Of a stretch of 64,000 nt of DNA, positions 25,706 to 34,374 are shown piece after piece. The stretch covers positions 186,001-250,000 of the forward strand of contig JANQSO010000002.1 of assembly GCA_028284005.1 (NCBI GenBank), in the 5' to 3' direction. Each line of letters begins with the position of its first letter. The stretch's first letter is position 1. Source of the stretch: Flavobacteriaceae bacterium (GTDB taxonomy: Bacteria > Bacteroidota > Bacteroidia > Flavobacteriales > Flavobacteriaceae). The notes below the pieces were generated by a model. It worked only from the letters and a program-made list of their open reading frames with translations. It searched no databases and was not told where the DNA came from. The translations under genes and the position numbers were made by a program.

Positions 25706-27498
25706 TCATTCAACTTTAGAACAGCCATGAACGCCTCTTGTGGGATTTCTACATTTCCAACCTGGCGCATACGTTTTTTACCTTTCTTTTGTTTTTCCAA
25801 TAATTTACGCTTCCGGGAAATATCTCCTCCATAGCATTTTGCGGTAACATCTTTACGAAGGGCTTTTACCGTTTCACGTGAAATGATTTTAGAGCCAATA
25901 GCCGCTTGTATTGGAATGTCAAACTGTTGCCTTGGTATTAATTGGCGTAATTTTTCACACATTTTTTTACCAATTTCATACGCGTTTTCTTTGTGCAATA
26001 AAGCCGAAAGAGCATCAACAATATTTCCATTGAGCAAGACATCTACTTTTACCAGCTGAGAAGTTCGCATTCCAATTGGAGAATAATCGAAAGAAGCATA
26101 TCCTCTCGAAACGGTTTTTAAACGGTCGTAAAAATCAAAGACGATTTCGGCCAAAGGCATATCGAAAGATAATTCTACACGTTCTGTCGTTAAATATGTT
26201 TGATTGGTGATCTCGCCTCGTTTTTCAATACAGAGAGACATCACGGGCCCTACAAAATCTGATTTTGTAATAATTGTAGCTTTTATATAAGGCTCTTCTA
26301 CTCGATTCAATGAAGACGGTTCCGGCAGGTCCGAAGGATTGTTCACCAAAATCATAGTGTCGGGCTCCCTATTGGTATAAGCATAATAGGAAACGTTAGG
26401 AACTGTTGTAATTACAGTCATATCGAACTCTCGTTCTAAACGCTCCTGAATAATCTCCAGGTGAAGCATTCCTAAAAAACCGCATCGAAAACCGAACCCT
26501 AATGCCGCAGAACTTTCCGGAGTAAATACCAAAGAAGCATCGTTTAAACGTAATTTTTCCATTGAATTTCGAAGCTCTTCATAATCTTCGGTATCAACAG
26601 GATATATACCTGCAAAAACCATAGGCTTTACATCTTCAAAGCCTTCTACCATATTGGTTGTTGGATTTTTTGAATCGGTTATGGTGTCTCCAACCTTAAC
26701 CTCTTTAGCTTCTTTAATACCGGTGATCAGGTAACCAACATCACCTGTTTTTATAACATTTTTAGGCTCTTGCTTTAGTTTGAGTGTTCCTACTTCATCT
26801 GCATAATAAGACTTCCCCGTAGCCATAAATTTAATATGCTGCCCTTTTCTTATTTCTCCGTTAAGAACCCTAAAATATGTCTCTACACCTCGAAAGGGGT
26901 TGTATACAGAATCAAAGATCAAGGCCTGTAGCGACTCATCCGGATTGCCTTTTGGCGCTGGAACACGTTCTATAATAGCAATTAAGATATCTTCAATCCC
27001 AATTCCGGTTTTTGCACTGGCCGGGATCACTTCTTCGGGCTCACAACCTAATAGATCGACAATATCATCTGTAACTTCTTCGGGGCTTGCAGAAGGAAGG
27101 TCTACCTTATTTAATACAGGGATAATTTCCAAATCGTTTTCCAAGGCCAGATATAGGTTGGAGATGGTTTGGGCCTGTATGCTTTGAGCAGCATCCACAA
27201 CCAATAAAGCACCTTCACAAGCAGCAATAGAGCGGGAAACTTCGTATGAAAAATCAACATGGCCGGGGGTGTCGATCAAATTTAGAATATAGTTTTCACC
27301 TTTGTACGTATATTCCATTTGTATGGCGTGACTCTTAATTGTGATACCACGCTCACGCTCCAGGTCCATATTGTCCAGTAATTGATCTTGCTTCTCACGA
27401 TTGCTAACAGAACCGGTAGCATCTAACAAACGGTCTGCAAGGGTGCTTTTCCCATGATCAATATGTGCAATGATGCAAAAATTCCGAATATTCTTCAT
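25702..27498 (-). CDS. lepA: Elongation factor 4 (LepA)
   Basis: A 598-residue translational GTPase that back-translocates or remodels stalled ribosomes. The P-loop [10 protein letters not shown] is at residues 10-19, followed by [14 protein letters not shown] (switch I) and DTPGHVDF (switch II). The sequence then has NKVDLPSA and the LepA-specific C-terminal domain with [23 protein letters not shown], diagnostic for EF4. It is full length. A TATATTTG promoter element sits 30 bases before the start on the minus strand. Confidence 0.96.
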   Translation of the reverse strand: MKNIRNFCIIAHIDHGKSTLADRLLDATGSVSNREKQDQLLDNMDLERERGITIKSHAIQMEYTYKGENYILNLIDTPGHVDFSYEVSRSIAACEGALLVVDAAQSIQAQTISNLYLALENDLEIIPVLNKVDLPSASPEEVTDDIVDLLGCEPEEVIPASAKTGIGIEDILIAIIERVPAPKGNPDESLQALIFDSVYNPFRGVETYFRVLNGEIRKGQHIKFMATGKSYYADEVGTLKLKQEPKNVIKTGDVGYLITGIKEAKEVKVGDTITDSKNPTTNMVEGFEDVKPMVFAGIYPVDTEDYEELRNSMEKLRLNDASLVFTPESSAALGFGFRCGFLGMLHLEIIQERLEREFDMTVITTVPNVSYYAYTNREPDTMILVNNPSDLPEPSSLNRVEEPYIKATIITKSDFVGPVMSLCIEKRGEITNQTYLTTERVELSFDMPLAEIVFDFYDRLKTVSRGYASFDYSPIGMRTSQLVKVDVLLNGNIVDALSALLHKENAYEIGKKMCEKLRQLIPRQQFDIPIQAAIGSKIISRETVKALRKDVTAKCYGGDISRKRKLLEKQKKGKKRMRQVGNVEIPQEAFMAVLKLND

Positions 27499-27527
27499 AA
27501 CAACTTTCCTCGATACCTTTAAGGCTG

Positions 27528-27535
27528 CAAATATA
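27528..27535 (-). promoter_or_regulatory. Likely promoter -7 element for lepA
   Basis: TATATTTG on the minus strand matches TAnnTTTG; a TTG 22 bases further upstream (27558-27560) may be the -33 element. The start codon is 30 bases downstream. Confidence 0.45.
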
Positions 27536-27560
27536 ACTTAAAAAGGCAGGATTTTTTCAA

Positions 27561-27608
27561 TTAACAGATCTTTAGCTGTTAAAAAAATATTTATAGGATA
27601 TTTCCTAT
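27561..27608. promoter_or_regulatory. Two inverted repeats upstream of the TonB receptor gene
   Basis: Repeat 1: TTAACAG (27561-27567) and CTGTTAA (27576-27582) with an 8-base gap. Repeat 2: ATAGGA (27593-27598) and TCCTAT (27603-27608) with gap TATT. Repeat 2 lies 15 bases before a promoter-like CATCTTTG (27624-27631), so it would overlap the -33 region. A repressor or activator site is possible; the sequence is not a recognised Fur box. Confidence 0.35.
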
Positions 27609-27706
27609 TAAAAAAATTTGTGACATCTTTGTATAGACAGCATTTAATTTAAAAGACTCTATCCCCCCAGCAAGACTTCTTTTAAGAACAATTAATAAGT
27701 AAACAA

Positions 27707-30136
27707 ATGCCGTCAACTATAATGCAAGCCTTTCGAACGCTAATATTAGTGTTGTTTTTTACAACTCCCCTATTCTCTCAGACCTTTACAGTTTCGGGAA
27801 AAGTAGTAGATGGGAATAATAGCCCACTTTCTTTTGTAACCGTTTTATTATTCACTGAGGGTGCTTCCAGTGCTATAGCAGGAGCATCTACCGACGATAA
27901 GGGAAACTTCATTTTCAATAATATAAAAGAAGCCAATTATACATTGGCATTTAGTTTTGTTGGGTACCAAACGAAACATCAGGACTTTTCTGTTTCCGCA
28001 GATCAAAACTTAGGCGTAATTGTTTTGGATAGAGTTCCCGAAGTACTTGATGAAACAGTTATAGCCATAAAAAGGCCGACAATAGTCAAAGAATCCGGGA
28101 AATTGATCTTTAATGTTGAAAATACATCACTTTCTACGGGCACTACTTTAGAATTACTTACAAAAACACCAGGCGTACTTGTAATACAAGATCAAATTAC
28201 CATTAAAGGAACTCCAACGGTAATTTTTATAAATGGCAAACGAGTGTATTTATCTGCAGCCGAAGTGGCATCTCTTTTAAAGAATGTAGACGCTTCTGTT
28301 ATAAAATCTGTTGAGGTTATTACAAATCCTTCGGCAAAATATGATGCCGAAGCAGGCTCTATTTTAAATATAATAACGACCAGAGCCATATCTGTTGGAT
28401 ATAAAGGCTCATTGAGCGGAAGATATGAACAAGCTACCTATCCAAAGTATAATATTGGAACATCACATTTTTATAAGAACAATTGGGTCAACCTTTATGC
28501 AGGCTATAGCTTTAGCCCCCGTAAAGAATTTAAAGACCAGCATGATGATATTAGGTTTTTCAATACTGACGGAAGTGTTAAATCTGTTTGGGATACGGAC
28601 TTTACCAGAACCACCAAGTCTTATGTACATCAGGGCAATGTAATTGCAGACTTTACCATCGATAAGAAGAATTCGATCAGTGTTTCATCAAATATATTTG
28701 TGTCTCCAAACAAGCAGTTCAATAATACTGTATTTGCGGAAATTTTCAATGGGCAACAACAGTTGGATTCAACTTTTACAACGGTTAGTGATTTGGAAAA
28801 TGATCAATACAACCTTTCATTTAGTGGAGAATATAAAACAGTAGTTGACCCTAAAGGAACCAGCTTAACTACAACTGTAAACTATATTTTATACGATGAC
28901 AAGCAGGACCAGGATGTTTCGACAAATTACTTTTTACCTAATGGGGATTTTATCCGGAACAACAGCTTTTTGACAGAAGCATTGCAGGAAAGCGATATTA
29001 TTACGGCAGCTGTTGATATAAGTGTCCCACTTACATCGGCAACTTTTGATGCGGGAACAAAATATTCGAATATTGACACCAAAAGCAGCTTGGATTTTTT
29101 TGATACTGAAAACAATACCGTTCAATTCAATGCAGTTTTATCAGATGAGTTCATATATGAAGAATCTATTTACGCAGCCTATTTAAATTTCTCAAAAGAA
29201 TGGGAGAAATGGGAAATGGCAATAGGGCTTCGAAGTGAGTTTACGTCTGTTAATGGAGACTCCCGTTCTTTAGGGGAAGTGAATACCCAGGAATATTTAG
29301 ATTTTTTCCCTTCACTTTCTGTTCAACATACCATAAATGATAAAAACACACTAGGACTTAGCTATGCAAGGCATATTCAAAGGCCCCGTTATCAAAGTCT
29401 AAACCCCTTTAAGTATTTTTTAAACGAAAATAACTTCAATGGCGGAAATCCAACCTTAGTACCGGCAATTGATGATAAAATTACACTGAGTTATAATTAC
29501 AAGAGTAAATGGTTTTTTGACCTGTATTATCATCATACGGAAGATGTCCTAAGCTTATTGCGGTTTCAGGACAACGAGAATTTAATTATGAGAACTGTAG
29601 ACGCAAATCTAATAGAAAATTTTCAATACAGCCTGGATATTGTTCATGTTTCCTCTCCTACTCCCTGGTGGTATTTGAGCATGTACACCTCAGCATTCTA
29701 TTTCGAAAATGAGTTCTTTGCGCTGGAAAGTGAGGAAGAAAAGTTTTCAAACGACACTTTTGGCTTGTATGCACAGGTATACAACGGAATCTCATTTACA
29801 AAAGACCGAACCTTTTCCGGAGATATTACGGCCGTATACCTTTCGGACTTCATTTACGGCTCATATGATTATGGCAATCAATTTTCACTATCTTTTTCGG
29901 TCAGAAAGTCATTTTGGGATAACACGGCGAGTATTTCAGCAGGGATTAACGATGTATTTGATACCTACAATGTACCGGTAACGTCAAGATATTACAACCA
30001 GGATAATACATATTTTGCCCAACCGGAATCGAGACTGTATCGCGTGAGCTTTAAATACACCTTTGGTAATTCCAGGCTGCGGGACAATAACCGCAACAGT
30101 AAGCCCGAAGAAACCGGACGTTTAGAAAAGAACTAG
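27707..30136 (+). CDS. TonB-dependent outer-membrane receptor (beta-barrel family)
   Basis: An 809-residue outer-membrane receptor-like protein. Signal peptide residues 6-25 (ending TPLFSQ). A carboxypeptidase-regulatory-like domain follows (about 27-110, SGKVVDGNNSPLSFVTVLLF and LAFSFVGYQTK). A plug-like region (about 115-230) has LELLTKTPGVLV and IKSVEVITNPSAKYDAEAGSILNI, as in the OMP_b-brl_3 family, and the beta-barrel ends in a strand YRVSFKYTF before a polar tail. No SusD gene is adjacent, so this is probably not a SusCD pair. Ligand unknown. The start may be either ATG at 27707 or 27722. Confidence 0.87.
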   Translation: MPSTIMQAFRTLILVLFFTTPLFSQTFTVSGKVVDGNNSPLSFVTVLLFTEGASSAIAGASTDDKGNFIFNNIKEANYTLAFSFVGYQTKHQDFSVSADQNLGVIVLDRVPEVLDETVIAIKRPTIVKESGKLIFNVENTSLSTGTTLELLTKTPGVLVIQDQITIKGTPTVIFINGKRVYLSAAEVASLLKNVDASVIKSVEVITNPSAKYDAEAGSILNIITTRAISVGYKGSLSGRYEQATYPKYNIGTSHFYKNNWVNLYAGYSFSPRKEFKDQHDDIRFFNTDGSVKSVWDTDFTRTTKSYVHQGNVIADFTIDKKNSISVSSNIFVSPNKQFNNTVFAEIFNGQQQLDSTFTTVSDLENDQYNLSFSGEYKTVVDPKGTSLTTTVNYILYDDKQDQDVSTNYFLPNGDFIRNNSFLTEALQESDIITAAVDISVPLTSATFDAGTKYSNIDTKSSLDFFDTENNTVQFNAVLSDEFIYEESIYAAYLNFSKEWEKWEMAIGLRSEFTSVNGDSRSLGEVNTQEYLDFFPSLSVQHTINDKNTLGLSYARHIQRPRYQSLNPFKYFLNENNFNGGNPTLVPAIDDKITLSYNYKSKWFFDLYYHHTEDVLSLLRFQDNENLIMRTVDANLIENFQYSLDIVHVSSPTPWWYLSMYTSAFYFENEFFALESEEEKFSNDTFGLYAQVYNGISFTKDRTFSGDITAVYLSDFIYGSYDYGNQFSLSFSVRKSFWDNTASISAGINDVFDTYNVPVTSRYYNQDNTYFAQPESRLYRVSFKYTFGNSRLRDNNRNSKPEETGRLEKN

Positions 30137-30181
30137 TCTCAAGCTTTCTGTTTTTAATACCACAAAGCATACTAAATTCTT

Positions 30182-30189
30182 TATTTTTG
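30182..30189 (+). promoter_or_regulatory. Likely -7 element for dusB
   Basis: TATTTTTG matches TAnnTTTG, 8 bases before the dusB ATG; the transcript leader would be very short. No good -33 word. Confidence 0.4.
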
Positions 30190-30197
30190 CAACATAA

Positions 30198-31190
30198 ATG
30201 GCAATGATAGGTAACATAGATGTGGGAGAATTCCCGTTACTACTCGCCCCTATGGAAGATGTGAGCGACCCTCCTTTTCGTGCGTTATGTAAAGAACAGG
30301 GAGCAGATGTTGTATATACGGAGTTTATTTCTTCGGAGGGCCTGATACGAGATGCCGCTAAGAGTGTCATGAAATTGGACATCTATCAAAAAGAACGCCC
30401 CGTGGGCATTCAAATTTTTGGGGCAGTACTGGATTCTATGCTGCGAAGTATTGAAATTGTGGAAGCCAGTGGCCCGGATATAATAGATATCAATTTTGGT
30501 TGCCCGGTAAAAAAAGTTGTATCAAAAGGAGCCGGGGCCGGGATCCTAAAAGACATAGATCTAATGGTTTCGTTAACTGAAGCAATGGTAAAGCACACCA
30601 AGCTGCCTATTACGGTAAAAACCAGATTAGGCTGGGACCATGATTCCATTAAAATTGTTGAGGTTGCCGAAAGATTACAAGATGTAGGCTGTAAAGCAAT
30701 TTCTATTCATGGACGTACCCGTGCTCAAATGTATAAAGGAGAAGCCAATTGGGAACCCATTGCAGAAGTAAAGAACAACCCCCGAATGCATATACCGGTT
30801 TTTGGGAACGGCGATGTTAACACACCCGAAAGAGCTATGGAAATGCGGGATAAATATGGGTTGGATGGAGCCATGATAGGCCGTGCTAGTATTGGTTATC
30901 CATGGTTTTTTAAGGAAGTAAAGCATTTTTTTAAAACCGGAGAACATTGTGCGCCACCCACTATGCAAGAGCGGGTAGAAGCGGCTAAAAGGCATTTGCA
31001 AATGGCCATTGACTGGAAGGGGGAAAAATTAGGTGTTTTTGAAACCCGGCGCCATTATACAAACTACTTCAAAGGAATTCCGAATTTTAAAGAACACCGA
31101 ATGAAAATGGTCACCAGTGACGACTCTGCTTCAGTTTTTGAAGCTTTTGACAATGTCCTGGAACTGTTTGGAGATCATCAATTTATTTAG
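30198..31190 (+). CDS. dusB: tRNA-dihydrouridine synthase (DusB-type)
   Basis: A 330-residue flavoenzyme that reduces specific uridines in tRNA D-loops to dihydrouridine. The TIM barrel start LAPMEDVSDPPFRALC is diagnostic for Dus. Catalytic Cys102 is in INFGCPVKKV, followed by GAGAGIL. FMN-binding residues are in VKTRLGWD, SIHGRTRAQMYKG and FGNGDVNTPERA, with GRASIGYPWFF near 230. The length and these blocks place it with DusB, though A/C types are not excluded. Its stop overlaps the convergent permease gene by four bases. Confidence 0.92.
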   Translation: MAMIGNIDVGEFPLLLAPMEDVSDPPFRALCKEQGADVVYTEFISSEGLIRDAAKSVMKLDIYQKERPVGIQIFGAVLDSMLRSIEIVEASGPDIIDINFGCPVKKVVSKGAGAGILKDIDLMVSLTEAMVKHTKLPITVKTRLGWDHDSIKIVEVAERLQDVGCKAISIHGRTRAQMYKGEANWEPIAEVKNNPRMHIPVFGNGDVNTPERAMEMRDKYGLDGAMIGRASIGYPWFFKEVKHFFKTGEHCAPPTMQERVEAAKRHLQMAIDWKGEKLGVFETRRHYTNYFKGIPNFKEHRMKMVTSDDSASVFEAFDNVLELFGDHQFI

Positions 31191-32392
31191 TCAAGCAACT
31201 TTTCACGCACTCTTCCCGATGCGATTTTTGAAGCCAACAATCCCAAAAAGGTAATTGTTACAAAGACCACAAGGATATTTATAAATTTCAATTTTACCGG
31301 GTAAGGTAACGTTGAGGTAATATTTACAAATTCAAATTTCAACTGAGCAACTACGGCAATAACACCTAATAAGATACCCAGCAAACCACCAAAAGTGGTT
31401 AGTAGGGTTCCCTGAAAGAAAAATATCTTTCGAATATCCTTTAACGTAGCGCCCATGTTGTAAAGGGTTTTTATATTTTTTCGTTTATCAAGGACCATCA
31501 TGATGATAGAGCCTATTACATTAAATAAGGCAATGATCAACACTAGTGTAAAAATAAGGTAAACAGCAATATTTTCGGTATTCAGCATTTTGTACAAAGC
31601 ATCGTTTTGCTGTATCCTGTTTTTAATAATGATATCTTCAGAGAAAACAGATATTATTTTTGGGCGAATATGCTCTTCGGAGTAGTTAGGAAGAAGCTTT
31701 ACTTCTACCGAAGAGACCTTCATGCTGTCCAGTTGTAGTAAAGACCTGGCAAAGTCAATATCCGAAAACATGTATTTGCTGTCCAAATCTTCATTGACCT
31801 GATATACACCGGCTACTACAGCATTTTCTTTTGTGAAAGCCTGAGAGGGGTCCAAAGCGTTTATTTGCCCGGTGCCCGGTTTAGGCACATAGACCTCTAA
31901 CAGGTCAACATAATCTTGAATTCCCATAGAGAGCTTTGCGGCGGTACCTAAGCCAACCACTACTTCGCTTTGGTTGGGAACCAGCCAATCTCCAAAATAA
32001 AGAATACTGTCCAAAGGGTTTACATTTTCGAAACTTTCATCGATACCTTTTATGTATAGAATGTGATTTTTCCCTTTATACTGAAGAAAAACACGCTCTT
32101 CAATAACTTTCGAATAAGCTTCAACTCCTTCAATTTCCTTCAATTTTTTTTCCTGGGCTTCGGAAAAGGTGATGGTTTTTCCACTTTGCGGATAGATCTT
32201 TAAGTCGCTGTCAAATACATTGGTAAATTGAAGGCTAAAGTCTTTCAGCCCTGAAAATCCCGAAAGTACTATAAACAGGGACATTGCCCCAACCACAACG
32301 CCAATAGCCGCAATGATGGTAATGATATTAATGGCATTATTGCTGCTTTTGGAAAACAAATAACGCTTGGCAATGTACAAAGGAAACTTCAC
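31187..32392 (-). CDS. LolC/LolE-like ABC transporter permease
   Basis: A 401-residue inner-membrane permease of the FtsX/MacB family. One N-terminal span (about 24-47), a large periplasmic domain (about 48-270, including FGDWLVPNQSEVVVG), and three C-terminal spans (about 277-300, 325-350, 367-390) are visible, matching LolC/E that release lipoproteins from the inner membrane for outer-membrane transport. The usual ATPase lolD is not adjacent, which is common in Bacteroidetes. The start of the gene is one base after the rbfA stop, so they are probably co-transcribed. Confidence 0.85.
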   Translation of the reverse strand: MKFPLYIAKRYLFSKSSNNAINIITIIAAIGVVVGAMSLFIVLSGFSGLKDFSLQFTNVFDSDLKIYPQSGKTITFSEAQEKKLKEIEGVEAYSKVIEERVFLQYKGKNHILYIKGIDESFENVNPLDSILYFGDWLVPNQSEVVVGLGTAAKLSMGIQDYVDLLEVYVPKPGTGQINALDPSQAFTKENAVVAGVYQVNEDLDSKYMFSDIDFARSLLQLDSMKVSSVEVKLLPNYSEEHIRPKIISVFSEDIIIKNRIQQNDALYKMLNTENIAVYLIFTLVLIIALFNVIGSIIMMVLDKRKNIKTLYNMGATLKDIRKIFFFQGTLLTTFGGLLGILLGVIAVVAQLKFEFVNITSTLPYPVKLKFINILVVFVTITFLGLLASKIASGRVREKLLD

Positions 32393-32393
32393 C

Positions 32394-32789
32394 TTAGCTT
32401 TTTTTTCGTTTGGGAAGAATATCCGGGTTCTCTATAGGATTTTCAGTGCCCTTAACAGCTTTTTCTATACTTTCTATATATTCTAATGAATCGTCGTTGT
32501 AAAACTGTAAATCCGGCATTTTACGAAGCTGATGCTTTGTAAGTTGCGCTATTTGATGCTTTATCTTTGATTTAAACTCATTTAATTCATTAGTAACATT
32601 GACGGCTTTATCTGCCGGAAAAACACTCACATATACCTTTGCAATGGAAAGGTCCACGGTTACTTTTACTTTGGAAACTGAAATAATAATCCCTAGCTGT
32701 CCCGAATCCCTAAGCATACTTTGCAATACAGTTGCCAGGTCATTTTGTAACACCCCGGCGATTTTCTTTTGTCGGTTACTTTCTGTCAT
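32394..32789 (-). CDS. rbfA: Ribosome-binding factor A
   Basis: A 131-residue KH-like protein that assists 30S subunit assembly and 16S rRNA 5' end maturation. The start SNRQKKIAGVLQNDLATVLQ, the middle IIISVSKVKVTVDLSIAKVYVSVFP and LRKMPDLQFYNDDSLEY match RbfA. Divergent from mce; a TACTTTTG -7 element is present upstream. Confidence 0.92.
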   Translation of the reverse strand: MTESNRQKKIAGVLQNDLATVLQSMLRDSGQLGIIISVSKVKVTVDLSIAKVYVSVFPADKAVNVTNELNEFKSKIKHQIAQLTKHQLRKMPDLQFYNDDSLEYIESIEKAVKGTENPIENPDILPKRKKS

Positions 32790-32793
32790 ACTG

Positions 32794-32801
32794 CAAAAGT
32801 A
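32794..32801 (-). promoter_or_regulatory. -7 element for rbfA
   Basis: TACTTTTG on the minus strand, a match to TAnnTTTG, only 4 bases before the rbfA start, so a nearly leaderless transcript would result. No -33 seen at the expected distance. Confidence 0.35.
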
Positions 32802-32814
32802 ACATATTTAAAGG

Positions 32815-32845
32815 TTTGTTATTTTTTTAAATTGCAATACATTTA
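32815..32845 (+). promoter_or_regulatory. Promoter of mce
   Basis: TTTG at 32815-32818, a 19-base spacer and TACATTTA at 32838-32845 (one mismatch to TAnnTTTG), five bases before the mce ATG. Confidence 0.6.
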
Positions 32846-32850
32846 CATAG

Positions 32851-33252
32851 ATGAATAAAATTGAGCATATAGGCATTGCCGTTAAAAACATTGAAGAAGC
32901 CAATAAGGTATACAAAAGTTTGTTAGGGGAGGAGCATTATAAGACAGAAGTGGTTGAAAGTGAGGGTGTTATTACCTCTTTTTTTACTTGTGGAGAAAGC
33001 AAGATAGAATTGCTGGAAGGTACAAGCCCGGATAGCCCTATTACCAGGTTTATTGAGAAAAAGGGAGAGGGCATTCACCATATAGCATTTCATGTCGATG
33101 ATATAAGGACAGAGGTGGAACGACTAAAAAAAGAAGGATTCCGGGTGCTAAATGAAGAACCTAAGAGAGGTGCAGACAACAAATGGGTGGTTTTTTTACA
33201 CCCTAAATCCTCTCATGGCGTATTGGTTGAACTGTGCCAGGAAATAAAATAA
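32851..33252 (+). CDS. mce: Methylmalonyl-CoA epimerase
   Basis: A 133-residue vicinal-oxygen-chelate enzyme that interconverts the (R) and (S) forms of methylmalonyl-CoA in propionate and branched-chain amino acid metabolism. The metal ligands are in the first strand HIGIAVKNIEEANKVY and in GIHHIAFHVDDI; the C-terminal HPKSSHGVLVELCQ supplies the Glu. The size and opening MNKIEHIGIA match the family. It stands alone; the mutase genes are elsewhere. Confidence 0.92.
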   Translation: MNKIEHIGIAVKNIEEANKVYKSLLGEEHYKTEVVESEGVITSFFTCGESKIELLEGTSPDSPITRFIEKKGEGIHHIAFHVDDIRTEVERLKKEGFRVLNEEPKRGADNKWVVFLHPKSSHGVLVELCQEIK

Positions 33253-33286
33253 GATCATTGATAACTCAATATTAACTTTAAATAGT

Positions 33287-33317
33287 TTTGCAGTAATTGT
33301 AAAGTGTTTTACATTTG
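33287..33317 (+). promoter_or_regulatory. Promoter of the CAT-anticodon tRNA
   Basis: TTTG at 33287-33290, exactly 19 bases, then TACATTTG at 33310-33317. A full consensus match; the tRNA starts 13 bases downstream. Confidence 0.75.
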
Positions 33318-33329
33318 CAAACTGTTTTT

Positions 33330-33403
33330 GGTCCCATAGCTCAGCTGGTTAGAGCACCTGACTCATAATCAGGGGGTCCATGGTTCGAGCCCATGTGGGA
33401 CCA
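33330..33403 (+). tRNA. tRNA with CAT anticodon (probably Ile2, else elongator Met)
   Basis: A 74-base cloverleaf. Acceptor GGTCCCA / TGGGACC, discriminator A; D-arm AGCTCAGCTGGTTAGAGC; anticodon stem CCTGA / TCAGG with loop CTCATAA, giving anticodon CAT; T-loop TTCGAGC. Position 4-69 and 5-68 are C-G pairs, which TilS uses to pick tRNA-Ile2 over tRNA-Met in E. coli. Poly-T at 33405-33410 follows. CCA is not encoded. Confidence 0.85.
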
Positions 33404-33516
33404 CTTTTTTTTATTATATAGAGCACAATTAATTGCAAAAAAAAGAGTTTATAAGTTTTGGATAAATTAGTTTTTTATTTGTTGTTTAAAAAAAATTATT
33501 ACATTAGCCCCTATAT

Positions 33517-33741
33517 ATGCGACCCCAAATCGTAAAATTATTAACCTCGGTACTTTGTATTTTTACGAGTACGATTATGCTTGCACAGCAAAAAAGCGGT
33601 GACACAGGCCCACCCCCTCCTTCGACTCCCCCACCAGAATTACCTATAGACGGAGGCGTTATAATTTTACTTACTATTGGATTTATTTACGGATGTTATA
33701 TAGCCGTTAAAAGATTGCGTGTTAGTTATAAGCTCGACTAA
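33517..33741 (+). CDS. Small PID-CTERM-like sorting-signal protein
   Basis: A 74-residue protein: signal peptide (residues 1-23, ending MLAQ), a short Pro-rich stretch (GPPPPSTPPPE), then LPIDGG, a hydrophobic span IILLTIGFIYGCYIAV and a basic end KRLR. The motif-span-basic arrangement resembles C-terminal sorting signals, and PID followed by GG fits the PID-CTERM class found in flavobacteria. The role is unknown. Its 3' end overlaps the convergent ribE gene by 20 bases. Partial promoter match upstream (TTTG then TACATTAG at about 33500-33510). Confidence 0.65.
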   Translation: MRPQIVKLLTSVLCIFTSTIMLAQQKSGDTGPPPPSTPPPELPIDGGVIILLTIGFIYGCYIAVKRLRVSYKLD

Positions 33742-34312
33742 GTTTACTTAGATATTTCCCTATTAGATCAAATTCTAAATTTACAATAGACCCTACTTTA
33801 AGGCTTTTAAAGTTGGTGTGTTGATATGTATGCGGTATTATAGCAACACTAAAAGTGTCTTCTTTTGAATTTACAACCGTTAGGCTTACTCCATTCACAG
33901 TAATGGAGCCTTTTTCAATTGTTAAGTTCCCTTTGGAAGCATCGTATTGAAAAGTAAAATACCAACTTCCTCCACTTTCTTCAATTTTTTTACAATAACC
34001 TACTTGATCAACATGGCCCTGTACCAGATGTCCATCCAGGCGATCTCCTAATTTCATGGCTCGCTCCAAATTAACCATATCTCCTTCTTGTAAAGAGCCC
34101 AGATTTGTTTTATCAAGAGTTTCTTTAATTGCAGTAACAAAATAACTTCCATCATTTATATCAACTACGGTTAAGCAGACTCCGTTATGAGAAACACTTT
34201 GGTCGATCTTAAGTTCTGAACTTAAATTACTTCTTACTTCAATGGTAATATTTTCTCCTTCTTTCTCCAAAGAGCGAATTTCTCCAATTGCTTCAATAAT
34301 TCCTGTAAACAT
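33722..34312 (-). CDS. ribE: Riboflavin synthase alpha chain
   Basis: A 196-residue enzyme that dismutates two 6,7-dimethyl-8-ribityllumazine molecules to riboflavin. It consists of two similar lumazine-binding repeats: residues 1-97 (MFTGIIEAIGEI, VSHNGVCLTV) and about 98-185 (GHVDQVG, GSITVNGVSLTV). The length and the starting MFTGIIE are diagnostic. A TACTTTTG promoter element lies upstream; no FMN riboswitch is visible in the 62-base gap to pdxA. Confidence 0.95.
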   Translation of the reverse strand: MFTGIIEAIGEIRSLEKEGENITIEVRSNLSSELKIDQSVSHNGVCLTVVDINDGSYFVTAIKETLDKTNLGSLQEGDMVNLERAMKLGDRLDGHLVQGHVDQVGYCKKIEESGGSWYFTFQYDASKGNLTIEKGSITVNGVSLTVVNSKEDTFSVAIIPHTYQHTNFKSLKVGSIVNLEFDLIGKYLSKLSRAYN

Positions 34313-34325
34313 TAGTACATTTAGT

Positions 34326-34346
34326 TACATTTGTAGTGCAAAAGTA
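34326..34346. promoter_or_regulatory. Divergent promoter elements of pdxA and ribE
   Basis: Plus strand TACATTTG (34326-34333) for pdxA; minus strand TACTTTTG (34339-34346) for ribE, with minus-strand TTTG (34364-34367) 17 bases upstream. The two -7 elements sit 5 bases apart, so the genes compete for one promoter region. Confidence 0.55.
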
Positions 34347-34374
34347 ATAATAAAATAAAGGGGCAAAACGCAGA

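Noticed and set aside
27561..27588. TTAACAG...CTGTTAA followed by A residues as a terminator
   Set aside because: The stem is AT-rich with a long loop and no upstream plus-strand gene ends there; an operator-type repeat is more likely.
34313..34374. FMN riboswitch between ribE and pdxA
   Set aside because: Only 62 bases are available and they are filled by two divergent promoters; the RFN element needs over 100 bases.
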